Made by a program: the position numbers and the translations under genes. The notes under the pieces are model-generated. The model had not been told where the DNA came from. It did not search any database and saw only the letters and a list, made by a program, of their open reading frames with translations. A stretch of DNA of 64,000 bases from Hahella sp. CCB-MM4 (lineage in GTDB: Bacteria > Pseudomonadota > Gammaproteobacteria > Pseudomonadales > Oleiphilaceae): NCBI RefSeq assembly GCF_002260525.1, contig NZ_MRYI01000003.1, positions 545,823 to 609,822 on the forward strand, in the 5' to 3' direction. Below are positions 29,926-38,809 of the stretch, piece after piece; positions within the stretch are counted from its first letter, which is position 1, and each line of letters opens with the position of its first letter.

Positions 29926-30582
29926 TTATTGATTCTTTGAAGACACCAACCTTGCCCAACCGGCAATATGGGGCGGCAGCGGTTTCCCACTCCCCTGATA
30001 AAAGTCATAGGTCCAGATATTCAATTCAGCACCCGGCTCCAGAGTTGAAGTCCAATAGGGTCCTCTGGCCGTTCGAGGGAACAGATAGCGATTAATCATA
30101 GGCTGCCCGGCAACAGTTTCCGGATCTGCCAGTGACTTCAGTTCGTCATAGGTAGGTAAACGCCAGGAAGTTACGCCACAGTACCGGGCCTGATTCAAAC
30201 GCTGAATCAAATCTTCGGTATCACAGGGCACAAATTGCTTGCCAAAAACACAGCTGCCCAGGTCCTTTTCCCCGGTTTCCTGATGACGCCAGGAATAACT
30301 TGATTTGTAATAGTGGGTATATTCCTGCCAGCTTTTGACTTCCCAGATGAGCTTTTCCCCGACATCTTCCACACAGGCCCAGGGTCCCTGGTGAACAGCT
30401 ACCGGTTCCCCACCGGCATCCAGTTTCCTCCAGCGCTCCAATTGCTCGGACACTCTCTGACGGGCGTTCATTTCGTCATCCCCTCCGGGGAAGCCTGAGC
30501 TGAATGCCAAAGCCGTCACAACCGATACTGGCAGTAATACCGCCACAACAAGAGATACCAGAATCCTTTGAGACCTGCTCAC
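29926..30582 (-). CDS. Exported DUF1566-type (Lcl-like) protein
   Basis: 218 residues with an N-terminal signal or anchor helix (about 7-27). The body has the DUF1566 pattern: the L-I-W-E-V-K start, a Cys-containing middle, W-R-L-P-T-Y-D-E-L-K-S-L (about 141-152) and P-Y-W-T-S-T (about 174-179). Two Cys pairs suggest disulfides. Such domains occur in surface and adhesion proteins. It starts with GTG that overlaps the stop of the upstream cytochrome gene (GTGA), so the two products are made together and may act together. Confidence 0.82.
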   Translation of the reverse strand: MSRSQRILVSLVVAVLLPVSVVTALAFSSGFPGGDDEMNARQRVSEQLERWRKLDAGGEPVAVHQGPWACVEDVGEKLIWEVKSWQEYTHYYKSSYSWRHQETGEKDLGSCVFGKQFVPCDTEDLIQRLNQARYCGVTSWRLPTYDELKSLADPETVAGQPMINRYLFPRTARGPYWTSTLEPGAELNIWTYDFYQGSGKPLPPHIAGWARLVSSKNQ

Positions 30583-32183
30583 GGCGCAAACCTCAATCTT
30601 AATGGACGATGATGATAGGAATGACGCGTCTGGGCGTGGTCAAACGGGGCCACCCACATATACACACCGTCTTCCAGGGCAATGTCATAGGGAGAGCCGG
30701 TGTCCCGTGCACGGGCCAACTCCAGAGTCCAACGTCCGTCATGCCACTGAGCCTGACCACGAACATCGCCACGGTCACCTTCGTAATGACTCATCCAAAT
30801 AACCGAAGGCAGCTGGGCTCCAACAGGGATATTATCCAGGCTCAATGAATAGGGAATGGAGCTGTACCAGGCCATCGCATGACCCGGCACATCACTTCCA
30901 ATTTCCTGGTTTCTGACTTCTTGGTTTGTGACTTCTTGGTTTGTGACTTCTTGGTTTCTGACTTGGAGAACAGGCAGCCGCAAAGGCATTACCTGTCCAG
31001 GACGAAACCAATCCCAATTTTGCCTGACACCACCGTCCTCCACCGGATCCGGTTGATAGCCGGCCTTATACCTGGAACAAAATGCACAGGCGGCCTCGGG
31101 TGCCCCGAAATAGTCATCGTCCAGAACGGACATATCCGCACCGCGCACGGCTTTCCAGTGCCAAACGTCCCTGATAGTGCCGTCCTCGGTGTAGTGCAGC
31201 CCTCTTCCTGAGCGGCTTGCGGGATAACCTGCAAGAGGTGTTGAGCCCAAATGAATGCTGTGATCACCTCCAAAACCATTTCCCTTGGAGATCATTACGG
31301 CCAGCTTGTCTTCATAAAAGGAACGTTCATCATCCCGCTCAAAACCATTGTGATTGACCCTCCAACCTTGCTGGGTCTTCTGCAACGGCAGGTGCGAATA
31401 ATTTGGTTCAGGATCAGGCCAGCTGATCAGCAAGTAGACTGTATAGGCGTTTGCCAGAGCTCTGACTTCCACGGGCACCGACCGCTGATAATCATTGCCC
31501 TGTGTGGTGACCACGGTCTCCGCTGAGGCGCTGGACCAGGCCGACTCGGTTGCGGCACCGTCAATCTGAATTCGACTATGCTCATCGAGAGGACTGATAT
31601 AGAGATTCTGATATCCGGCACTACTTCCCCACCACAGCATGACAACTGCGATACCGGTCGACAGTAATGCACCGACGCCAAGCAACAGGCTCCGGAGACT
31701 GAAACGGGATAATCGAGTGGGAATAAACACCGCCGGTAAGTGTCGGCCTTTCTTCGCTATCAGTTGTTCAACGACATGGCACAACACGACAGCGGATAAA
31801 ACCATGGCAAGCCAATAATGGAGCGTTAACACCCAGCCAGAGCCCGTTATACCAAAGTACAACCATATTCCCGCAGCTATCTGCACGGGCAAAGCCAGGT
31901 AGATCCCCCGGATAATGACCCCTGCCGACTTCCGGACCTGCGTTTTCCATGGTTTCTTCTTTAACGCTCCAAGGACCGTGATCCCGAGCATCACCCAGCC
32001 GCCTCCGGCGGCGAGGTGCCAGGCAATAACATTCCCCTGAGGAGAGATCCGTGCCCAAAGATCTGCCAATAACCATTCACCATCAACCGCCAGGCGAAGA
32101 CCACTGGCCAGACTGACCGTAAACAGACCAACGGCACACAGATGTAATAGAACCCGTAACCAATACGATGCTGGAAAAATCAT
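30579..32183 (-). CDS. Cytochrome b-like membrane protein with ethylbenzene-dehydrogenase-type haem domain
   Basis: 534 residues. The N-terminal 190 residues hold five hydrophobic helices with paired His (W-H-L-A about 55, L-H-Y-W-L-A about 122, C-H-V-V-E about 135), as in b561/NrfD-like di-haem cytochromes. From about 205 on there is a periplasmic domain like the haem b gamma subunit of ethylbenzene/DMSO dehydrogenases (I-D-G-A-x-x-E-x-A-W; Y-E-D-K-L-A-V-M). A Cys pair A-C-A-F-C-S (about 367) is extra. A 15-bp tandem array inserts V-R-N-Q-E / V-T-N-Q-E repeats at about residues 407-427. Probable electron transfer to or from a periplasmic partner. No catalytic molybdenum subunit is nearby. 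Confidence 0.85.
   Translation of the reverse strand: MIFPASYWLRVLLHLCAVGLFTVSLASGLRLAVDGEWLLADLWARISPQGNVIAWHLAAGGGWVMLGITVLGALKKKPWKTQVRKSAGVIIRGIYLALPVQIAAGIWLYFGITGSGWVLTLHYWLAMVLSAVVLCHVVEQLIAKKGRHLPAVFIPTRLSRFSLRSLLLGVGALLSTGIAVVMLWWGSSAGYQNLYISPLDEHSRIQIDGAATESAWSSASAETVVTTQGNDYQRSVPVEVRALANAYTVYLLISWPDPEPNYSHLPLQKTQQGWRVNHNGFERDDERSFYEDKLAVMISKGNGFGGDHSIHLGSTPLAGYPASRSGRGLHYTEDGTIRDVWHWKAVRGADMSVLDDDYFGAPEAACAFCSRYKAGYQPDPVEDGGVRQNWDWFRPGQVMPLRLPVLQVRNQEVTNQEVTNQEVRNQEIGSDVPGHAMAWYSSIPYSLSLDNIPVGAQLPSVIWMSHYEGDRGDVRGQAQWHDGRWTLELARARDTGSPYDIALEDGVYMWVAPFDHAQTRHSYHHRPLRLRFAP
30903..30962. repeat. Four 15-bp units inside the cytochrome gene
   Basis: Units at 30903, 30918, 30933 and 30948. 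The two middle ones are identical (TTCTTGGTTTGTGAC) and the outer ones differ by one or two bases. Read in the gene they give four five-residue repeats in frame. Nearly identical copies point to recent expansion. Confidence 0.93.
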
Positions 32184-32361
32184 GTTTCTTTATGGCTAAA
32201 AAGTTTCCGACCTTTTGCCCAAAGACTTAAGAGGAGGCACTGAAAAAGGTGATAGAAAGTTGTCTATATTTGATCTAAGTATTTGTCTGAAAAGAAAATT
32301 ATAGTAGAACGGACATCGGGCAGACTCAATGATCTTTAATGCTTAATCCTTTCCAGTCGGG

Positions 32362-32474
32362 CTATGTCATTCTGCGGTCCTGTCATTCTGTGATCTCGTT
32401 GTTTTGAAACCTTGTCATTCTGAACCTTGCACTTTTGAAGCCTTGTCCTTCTGAAACCTTGCTCTTCTGAAAAC
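32362..32474. repeat. About seven degenerate 14-18-bp units before the cytochrome gene
   Basis: Repeated CTTGTCATTCTGAAAC-like units with variable length, in the 345-base gap 32184-32528. Nothing else is visible in this gap. Confidence 0.7.
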
Positions 32475-32528
32475 AGGAAAAGACATGCAGACTAGCCACG
32501 CCTCATTGCACTTGAGTGACAACAGGCG

Positions 32529-33221
32529 CTAATAAAACTGAAATGGGACCAGCATTAATTTCTGAGCAATCACTAAAGCCGGTATGGGCAATGCAGCCAA
32601 CATGGTCGTCAGGAGAAAACGGCCATATGAATGGATTCCACTCATTCCACACAATAGGGCAATACCACCACCGCCCCCGATGACGGAATTACCTGGCATA
32701 TTCAATAGAACGGCGACCAGCAGATAACGATGATTGACCCAGAATCGGGATTTGTCGGACCCAAGCGCCTCCCGCAAGGTATCCAGGCGATCCCTGCGCT
32801 CGACTTCAGCCATTCCAGCAATGATCCGGGAGGCTTTGGTCAGATGAAAAAAGTTCAGCAATCTGACTAACGCATTGAGGGGAATATACCGGCCGACTTC
32901 AAAAGCCAGAGACAATGCCAGAATCGTCAGGCAATAGATCACAATAACGCCTTTCACACTGACCAGGGCCAGCAATAAAAGACCAATCTCAATTGCGGGA
33001 AAAAATGGCAGCGTCATAAAGATAAAGAAAACAATCATGAGCACCAGGACAATCCGGTCCATATATTCGGGGTTATGCGGCCAGACTTGAAAGTTCAGAT
33101 AGTCGGCCAGCCACTGACCGGCAAAATTCAGAGCAGTGACAACAGATACCAGCAACAATAACTTCAAAGCCATCTTACCGGCACTGTGTGCGGTGGAATT
33201 TGCTAACCGTTGATGATTCAC
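32529..33221 (-). CDS. Multi-pass membrane protein, possibly VTT/DedA-like
   Basis: 230 residues with about five hydrophobic segments (about 19-38, 58-78, 82-108, 163-185 and 200-224). The segment N-M-P-G-N-S-V-I-G-G-G-G-G-I-A (about 173-187) resembles the P-G-N...G-G-x-G region of DedA/SNARE-associated (VTT) proteins, but the match is weak. It starts with GTG at 33221. An internal ATG at 33173 is possible. No operon partner. Confidence 0.65.
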   Translation of the reverse strand: MNHQRLANSTAHSAGKMALKLLLLVSVVTALNFAGQWLADYLNFQVWPHNPEYMDRIVLVLMIVFFIFMTLPFFPAIEIGLLLLALVSVKGVIVIYCLTILALSLAFEVGRYIPLNALVRLLNFFHLTKASRIIAGMAEVERRDRLDTLREALGSDKSRFWVNHRYLLVAVLLNMPGNSVIGGGGGIALLCGMSGIHSYGRFLLTTMLAALPIPALVIAQKLMLVPFQFY

Positions 33222-33285
33222 AGTTCGCCTGCTTACCTATTTCGATGGGTGTTTGTCCATCCCAATCAACCACCGGCCACACACC

Positions 33286-33327
33286 TATCTGGATATAGAT
33301 ATCTGGATATAGATATCTGGATATAGG
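33286..33327. repeat. Three 14-bp tandem units
   Basis: TATCTGGATATAGA occurs twice exactly (33286-33299, 33300-33313) and once with a changed last base (33314-33327). It lies in the gap 33222-33666, which otherwise shows no gene. Confidence 0.9.
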
Positions 33328-33666
33328 TATTTAGAAAAAAACACGAAGTCTGCTTTCCGGCAGCCCTCCCCATCCATCTGCAAATCGGCTCCAGGCAATC
33401 CCTCTTTTGAGTCTAGTTGAATATTCAGGAATACCCCGGCGAAATTCAGTGTTTCCTCTGAGCCATATCCTTCCATCTGCAACATTTATTAAACAAACAG
33501 AGGTTTGACAGTTAACCGTTTTCACCTATACCTTTCATAACTGATTATTACTTTATGAGTAATCGACAAGCTCGCCAGGGAACGTGACTTTTATCCGGAT
33601 ATCTGCCTCTGCAGGTGCACGCAGTATTTGCAAATCAACTTGTTAAACAACAAATTTGCCGGACCG

Positions 33667-34437
33667 ATGACGTTAATTGGCCGTTTACCCGCAGCACTCA
33701 ATTTTATATTTGTCACGCTGATTCTAGGTTTTGCCGGCTCCACCCAGGCACAATCCGAACAGCTGGACATCTATACGGAGAATTACCCTCCCTATAACTT
33801 TCTGGTCAACGATCAGCTAACCGGATTTTCCACAGAAATTGTCAGAGAAATTCTTTACAGAATTCATCTTCCGAACAAGGAAATCAGCGTACTCCCTTGG
33901 GCAAGGGCTTATAACTATCTGAAGAACCGCGATAACGTCATGTTGTTTACCACCGCGCGTACAGCCCAGCGTCAATACCTTTTCAAATGGGTGGGCCCTA
34001 TCGCAAGCCGGGAAGTCTACCTGTACAAACTAAAGAAAAGTGCCAAGGTCGTGGTCGACTCTTTTGAAGACGCCAAAAAATATATGACCACTGCAGTACG
34101 TGATTCCGCCACAGCCAACCAGCTCATGGCCATGGGCTTCAGGGAAGGCAAGAATCTTGAGCTGATTCATAATGAGGATTTAAGTTTCGCCAAGTTTATC
34201 TATGGCCGGGCTCAGTTAATCAACAAAGTCCCGATGGCCATGGCGATGGAACTTAAAAAATATGATATGACGATGGATCAGGTGATCCCGTTGATTCCCC
34301 TGGACACCGGCACTTTCTATTATCTGGCGTTCAGCTTGGGAACAGATGACGAAATCATACGGGAATGGCAGGCAGCGCTTGATGAGATGAAACAGGACGG
34401 CACCTATCACAAGCTGCAACAGAAGTATCTTCAGTAA
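33667..34437 (+). CDS. Periplasmic substrate-binding protein (SBP family 3-like)
   Basis: 256 residues from ATG 33667 with a signal peptide ending in A-Q-A (about 30). The mature protein has the bacterial extracellular solute-binding family 3 pattern: L-D-I-Y-T-E-N-Y-P-P-Y-N-F, G-F-S-T-E-I-V-R-E-I and the closing W-Q-A-A-L-D-E-M-K-Q-D-G-T. It lacks the strong arginine motif for amino acids, and no permease or ATPase gene is nearby, so it is an orphan of the type common in marine bacteria. A TTG at 33628 would add 13 residues before the signal peptide and is less likely. Confidence 0.85.
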   Translation: MTLIGRLPAALNFIFVTLILGFAGSTQAQSEQLDIYTENYPPYNFLVNDQLTGFSTEIVREILYRIHLPNKEISVLPWARAYNYLKNRDNVMLFTTARTAQRQYLFKWVGPIASREVYLYKLKKSAKVVVDSFEDAKKYMTTAVRDSATANQLMAMGFREGKNLELIHNEDLSFAKFIYGRAQLINKVPMAMAMELKKYDMTMDQVIPLIPLDTGTFYYLAFSLGTDDEIIREWQAALDEMKQDGTYHKLQQKYLQ

Positions 34438-34488
34438 CCTCGAATATTCTGCCACGTTAGACTCATAACTTAATTGGCTAATATACCC

Positions 34489-34536
34489 GTTGACCAGTTG
34501 ACCAGTTGACCAGTTGACCAAATAAACAGTTGACCA
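34489..34536. repeat. GTTGACCA octamer array
   Basis: Four perfect tandem copies (34489-34520), then an 8-base spacer and a fifth copy (34529-34536), directly before a terminator hairpin. Confidence 0.95.
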
Positions 34537-34544
34537 AAATAAGA

Positions 34545-34568
34545 AAAGGGCGGTTAGGACCGCCCTTT
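34545..34568. terminator. Bidirectional terminator between convergent genes
   Basis: AAAGGGCGGT and ACCGCCCTTT pair perfectly around a TAGG loop. Confidence 0.85.
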
Positions 34569-34588
34569 AAAATGACCCGGCCCTGATT

Positions 34589-35701
34589 CTATACAAGGGT
34601 CGTCAGTGATTTCTTGGCAAAAGGCTCAATGTCCGCCTCACGACCTTCACGCACCTTGGTCAGCCACTCGGGGTCCTGCAACAACGCTCTACCCACCGCA
34701 ATCATGTCGAATTCCTCGGCCTGCATGCGGGCAACCAGATCATCAATACCGGATTGGGCCACAGCTTCCTGCTGGCTCATGAAAGTTCCACTGACAAAAT
34801 CTTCCGCCAGCCCGACACTTCCCACAGATATGGCAGGCTTACCAGTGAGTTTCTTTGTCCATCCGGCAAGATTCAGGTTAGAACCTTCAAATTCAGGCTC
34901 CCAGAAACGACGTTGGGAAGCATGAAATATGTCGACCCCGGCTTCAGACAGAGGCAACAGAAATTGTTCGAGTTCCTCAGGCGTGTTTGCCAGTTTCGCG
35001 TCGTAATCCTGCATTTTCCATTGAGAGAAACGCAACACCAGGGCGAAGTCTTCACCGACGGCTTCACGTACTGCACGGATGATCTCCAGGGCAAAGCGCT
35101 GGCGGTTGGCCATTGAGCCACCATATCCGTCCTGACGCTGATTGGTTCCTTCCCAGAAAAACTGATCGATCAGATAGCCGTGTGCGCCGTGCAGTTCAAT
35201 CCCGTCAAAGCCGATGGCTTTGGCGTCACGGGCAGCGTCTGCAAAAGCTTGCACCACGTCATCGATATCCTGCTGGGTCATTGCTTTCCCGGATTCTTTG
35301 CCCGGAGCATAAAGACCTGAAGGACTGTAGCCCGGTACCGATGGGTCCGGCTCAATTCCCTCTTTACGTACCGCACCTACGTGCCAAAGCTGAGGAATAA
35401 TCTGTCCGCCCGCCGCATGCACTTCTTCTACCACACGCTTCCAGCCTGCCAAAGCCTCCTCACCATGGAACGCAGGAACATTGGGATAACCATTGGATGC
35501 CGGATGATTAATGGTCGTGCCTTCTGTCACCAGCAGGCCGACACCGCCTTCAGCGCGGCGGCGATAATAGGTGGCCACATCTTCCCCAGGAACATTTCCC
35601 GGAGAAAAGTTCCTGGTCATGGGCGCCATCACCACACGGTTACGCAGGTTCAGTGATTTATATGAAAACGGTTCAAACATAGGGCCCAGATTCAGGCTCA
35701 T
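34589..35701 (-). CDS. Old yellow enzyme family NADH:flavin oxidoreductase
   Basis: 370 residues from the ATG at 35701, which follows GAAGGAGG. An in-frame start at 35746 lies in the regulatory gap. The TIM-barrel signatures are visible: N-R-V-V-M-A-P-M-T-R-N near the start, Q-L-W-H-V-G (about 95-100), G-F-D-G-I-E-L-H-G-A-H-G-Y-L (about 157-170, His pair for substrate), Q-F-x-W-x-x-T-N-x-R-x-D-x-Y-G-G, and A-V-G-R-A-L-L near the end for FMN phosphate. It reduces activated C=C bonds of enones or quinone-like compounds. It is divergent from an HxlR regulator and probably controlled by it. Confidence 0.94.
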   Translation of the reverse strand: MSLNLGPMFEPFSYKSLNLRNRVVMAPMTRNFSPGNVPGEDVATYYRRRAEGGVGLLVTEGTTINHPASNGYPNVPAFHGEEALAGWKRVVEEVHAAGGQIIPQLWHVGAVRKEGIEPDPSVPGYSPSGLYAPGKESGKAMTQQDIDDVVQAFADAARDAKAIGFDGIELHGAHGYLIDQFFWEGTNQRQDGYGGSMANRQRFALEIIRAVREAVGEDFALVLRFSQWKMQDYDAKLANTPEELEQFLLPLSEAGVDIFHASQRRFWEPEFEGSNLNLAGWTKKLTGKPAISVGSVGLAEDFVSGTFMSQQEAVAQSGIDDLVARMQAEEFDMIAVGRALLQDPEWLTKVREGREADIEPFAKKSLTTLV

Positions 35702-35739
35702 AACGCCTCCTTCACAACATTTGTGATCAGGGAAATTTA

Positions 35740-35782
35740 GTTTCAAAACGCAACCATATTTAAAACAGTTTCAAAATGCAAC
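35740..35782. promoter_or_regulatory. Candidate HxlR operator: two direct repeats
   Basis: GTTTCAAAACGCAAC (35740-35754) and GTTTCAAAATGCAAC (35768-35782) differ at one position and lie 28 bases apart in the divergent promoter gap. That is close to three helix turns, as expected for a regulator that binds on one face. Confidence 0.6.
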
Positions 35783-35804
35783 TCTTTTCGATAGACTGCA
35801 CTCT

Positions 35805-36317
35805 ATGGTGAAAAAACGCTTTGAAGACTCAACTTGCTCCGTCGCCCGCGCTCTGGATGAGGTGGGAGATTGGTGGTCATTACGTATCGTGTTGCTGGCA
35901 ATGTATGGCACCCGCCGCTTTGTGGATTTTCAGCAGGAGCTGGGAATTGCCCGCAATATTCTGTGCACCAGACTGACCAGGCTGGTGGAAAGCGATGTTC
36001 TGCAAAAAGTGAACGTGGGAGAACACGGCTGCCGCTATGAATATCGTCTGACCGATAAAGGCCGAGACCTCTTTACCATGCTGGTTGCCCTGCGTCAGTG
36101 GGGAGACCGCTGGACCCCCTCCCCGGGTCAGGAACCATTGGACATGCGAAATCGTCTCACCGGGAGCCCCATTGCACCTGTCAGGGTGTGTGATCAGGAT
36201 GGCCAGGCATTGGATATCCGGGATGTGATGGTAAGCAATAAAGTGATGGGAAGTGATGATGTCCTGTCAGGCAGTGATGAAATCATGTCCCGTGATCAAA
36301 TCACGTCCGGCGATTGA
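35805..36317 (+). CDS. HxlR family transcriptional regulator
   Basis: 170 residues. Winged-helix HTH at about 10-95 with the HxlR pattern C-S-V-A-R-A-L-D-E-V-G-D-W-W-S-L-R-I and R-F-x-D-F-Q-Q-E-L-G-I-A-R-N-I-L-C-x-R-L. The N-terminal Cys (about 11) is the residue that senses quinones or aldehydes in redox-type members. The C-terminal tail from about 150 is made of three seven-residue repeats (S-D-D-V-L-S-G and variants) coded by 21-bp DNA units (about 36252-36314), unusual for this family. Probable repressor of the divergent old yellow enzyme gene. Confidence 0.9.
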   Translation: MVKKRFEDSTCSVARALDEVGDWWSLRIVLLAMYGTRRFVDFQQELGIARNILCTRLTRLVESDVLQKVNVGEHGCRYEYRLTDKGRDLFTMLVALRQWGDRWTPSPGQEPLDMRNRLTGSPIAPVRVCDQDGQALDIRDVMVSNKVMGSDDVLSGSDEIMSRDQITSGD

Positions 36318-36906
36318 CTCGCATTCCCGTAGTCAAACCTGACGGAACCAACAAAAGAATCGCCAATCAGAAAACATCTTGAAACCAGCTGATTAAACCT
36401 ATGGTATAGCCACAGCCTAAATCAGCTATCATTTGGCTTATCCTTCAATAGCAAGATTACATAGCCCTAAAACTTATAATATATATCCCTCTTTTTCCTA
36501 TATCTTCTCAAATCAACGTCCCCGCTATCATCACACGGCATAGTCCATTTCTAACACAGACTGTAAGTTATTAAATTATAATAATATTTTTAAATATACT
36601 TGCCATATATTTTCACAGACCAATAGAATCCTGCTCCGTGCAGCGACACAAATAAACTTTCTCCATTGTTTTAAAACAACCACAACGCTGCTCTATATAC
36701 CTTTATTCATGCATACACATATATGCTGATATAAAGCTCTCATAAAAACGGATCAAACAGGTGCATTGAATCCTTCTGGATTCCTGAATCGAAGTCGATA
36801 TCAATCGACCTCTATGTACTTATTCAACCATGACGAAATCCACCGCAGGTGACAGCTGTCATCGCGCCCATGGTTTCGTACAAAACAGAAAAGGACGAAT
36901 GAAACA
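36318..36906. other. AT-rich intergenic region
   Basis: About 590 bases with no ORF, tRNA or strong hairpin. It is the most AT-rich gap of this part of the window and must contain the promoter of the following envelope protein gene. Confidence 0.5.
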
Positions 36907-38718
36907 ATGAATCCGTTATGTGTATCTTTCAACAAATCCCGATTATGCACCGCCATTGCCAGCGTTGTACTAATGACAGCCCATGGTATGGCCAATGCCG
37001 ATCCAGTGACCCTGGAACTGGATATGATGTGCCCATTTCCTCTCATCGGCGATCAACCGATCCACGCCACCATCACCACAGACTACCCTTCCGAAGTTCA
37101 GGTTGGCGACACGATCGGCCCGGTTATGGTGAACACTCTCACGCGAGTGAATGATGCTTCCAGACAGGGCCTGGCGTTGATGCAGGCAAAAACGGTAACG
37201 GGTAAAGCGACCAGTCTTGCAGCCCTCACCACCTCTAGCAGGAATGTGGACATCGAAGTACCTCTCAATATTGAGCCAACCACCGTTCCCACCGATCCGG
37301 GCGACTTTGATGTACCCGCGACCGGCGAAGCACCCGCCGAGACCTTCACAGCAGAAGATGTCGGTTCTGCCCAGATCACGATTAACGATCTGGTGCTGGA
37401 AATGACCAGTCTCAAGGAAGATGGAAGCCCCGCCGATGGTCCGGTAGGCCAGTTCACCTCCGACTGTACCCTTGTTGATGGCCAGGATAATGTACTTCAC
37501 ACTTTTAAAATCACCGAAGGTGGCCCCGGTATTCCCCAGGATATCCAGGTGGATCCAAAGGCAGTGGAGTTTGGCGATGTCCAGCTAGGTACATCACAAC
37601 AGATGGATGTCACCGTCAGTAATGCCGGTGGTGAAATTCTGGGTATCAATAGTGTCACTATTGACGGCCTCAATGCTGCCGAGTTTACCCAATCCAATCG
37701 CTGTACAACCCTTGCCTCTGGTGAGAGCTGTATCGTCAACGTGACCTATGCAGCCGCAGAAGAAGGTCCTAAAAGCGCTGAACTGACCATCGCCTCCGAT
37801 GATCCGGATACGCCGAGCGTTTCCGTGGCCATATCAGGTAACGGCGTTCTGGAAGCTGGTGCCGATATTGAGCTGAGTGAAGAAGCGATCGATTTCGGAG
37901 CCATCGACATCGGCACCTCGACAGAGCGCACATTAACCGTATCCAATGTCGGCGGTGCGGCCCTGAACATCAATAATGTATCCCTGAGCAACAATACAGA
38001 TTTTCTGATTACCGGAACGGATTGCAGTATTGTCGAGCCTAAAGCCAATTGCGCGATTACCCTCACTTACACCGCCAATTCGGAGATGCCAAGCAGCGAT
38101 ATGCTGACCATAGAGTCAGATGATCCGGATGAAGCCACTGTAACAGTTGCTCTCACCGGCAGCGGCAAAGACGGTGGAGACACCACCCAGCACCTCGGCA
38201 TGAGCGTCAATGGCAGTACTTATGTGGCAGCGTCTGGTGGAACCCTCCCTCTGACCGGGTCAATTGAAAGTGAACTGGACCTCTCTACCGGTATGTTTAC
38301 CGGGGATATGATGCTTGATCCTACCCAAGGCACCTTCCAGATTTCACGCATATTCCGCAAGCTGACAGCCACTGCGGCCATTGAATTCGAGCCCACGGAA
38401 CAAACCACCGGCAGTCTCGTCAACGGCGCCCTGAACGCTAATGCTCACGTGAATATTAAAGTACCGAGTGTCACCGTCAGCCTCTTTGGCCTGGACATTC
38501 CAATTGGAGGTGGCGATAGCTGCCGCACCATTGATCCGCTCAACCTCACCGTGGCATCTCCTGAGGGTGATGTGTTCGAACCACTCAATGGAGGTAAGCT
38601 GGTCGGATCCTATAACCTGTCCGCATTGGAAAACTGTGGACCACTGACCAGTGTTCTCAATCAGTTCCTGGCTGGACCGGATAACACTATCAACCTGGAT
38701 CTGAAGCCGACGCCTTAA
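36907..38718 (+). CDS. Exported protein with choice-of-anchor D repeats
   Basis: 603 residues. Signal peptide ending in A-N-A (about 32). The N-terminal part (about 33-200) begins M-C-P-F-P-L-I-G-D-Q-P and resembles the DUF6801-type domain best known from Actinobacteria. Two immunoglobulin-like choice-of-anchor D (ASPM-SPD-2-Hydin type) repeats follow (about 210-317 and 322-420), each with a D-F-G-x-x-x-x-G-T start, N-x-G-G-x-x-L-x-I, a Cys pair and I-x-S-D-D-P-D. The C-terminal 180 residues (one Cys pair, ending N-T-I-N-L-D-L-K-P) also resemble actinobacterial exported proteins. No enzyme motif. Probably a surface or extracellular structural protein. Confidence 0.82.
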   Translation: MNPLCVSFNKSRLCTAIASVVLMTAHGMANADPVTLELDMMCPFPLIGDQPIHATITTDYPSEVQVGDTIGPVMVNTLTRVNDASRQGLALMQAKTVTGKATSLAALTTSSRNVDIEVPLNIEPTTVPTDPGDFDVPATGEAPAETFTAEDVGSAQITINDLVLEMTSLKEDGSPADGPVGQFTSDCTLVDGQDNVLHTFKITEGGPGIPQDIQVDPKAVEFGDVQLGTSQQMDVTVSNAGGEILGINSVTIDGLNAAEFTQSNRCTTLASGESCIVNVTYAAAEEGPKSAELTIASDDPDTPSVSVAISGNGVLEAGADIELSEEAIDFGAIDIGTSTERTLTVSNVGGAALNINNVSLSNNTDFLITGTDCSIVEPKANCAITLTYTANSEMPSSDMLTIESDDPDEATVTVALTGSGKDGGDTTQHLGMSVNGSTYVAASGGTLPLTGSIESELDLSTGMFTGDMMLDPTQGTFQISRIFRKLTATAAIEFEPTEQTTGSLVNGALNANAHVNIKVPSVTVSLFGLDIPIGGGDSCRTIDPLNLTVASPEGDVFEPLNGGKLVGSYNLSALENCGPLTSVLNQFLAGPDNTINLDLKPTP

Positions 38719-38744
38719 TCAGACAAAGCTAATCAGACAGACAT
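38717..38744. repeat. Two 14-bp tandem units at the stop codon
   Basis: 38717-38730 and 38731-38744 share AATCAGACA. The array starts within the TAA of the preceding gene. Confidence 0.65.
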
Positions 38745-38756
38745 TCTGATATGACC

Positions 38757-38797
38757 AAGCCGCCCTCAGAGTTCATGCATCTCTTTGGGCGGCTTTT
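38757..38797. terminator. Terminator between convergent genes
   Basis: AAGCCGCCC (38757-38765) pairs perfectly with GGGCGGCTT (38787-38795), followed by TT. The long loop has partial internal pairing. It serves the plus-strand gene and possibly sixA. Confidence 0.75.
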
Positions 38798-38809
38798 AGG
38801 TTCCGATAG

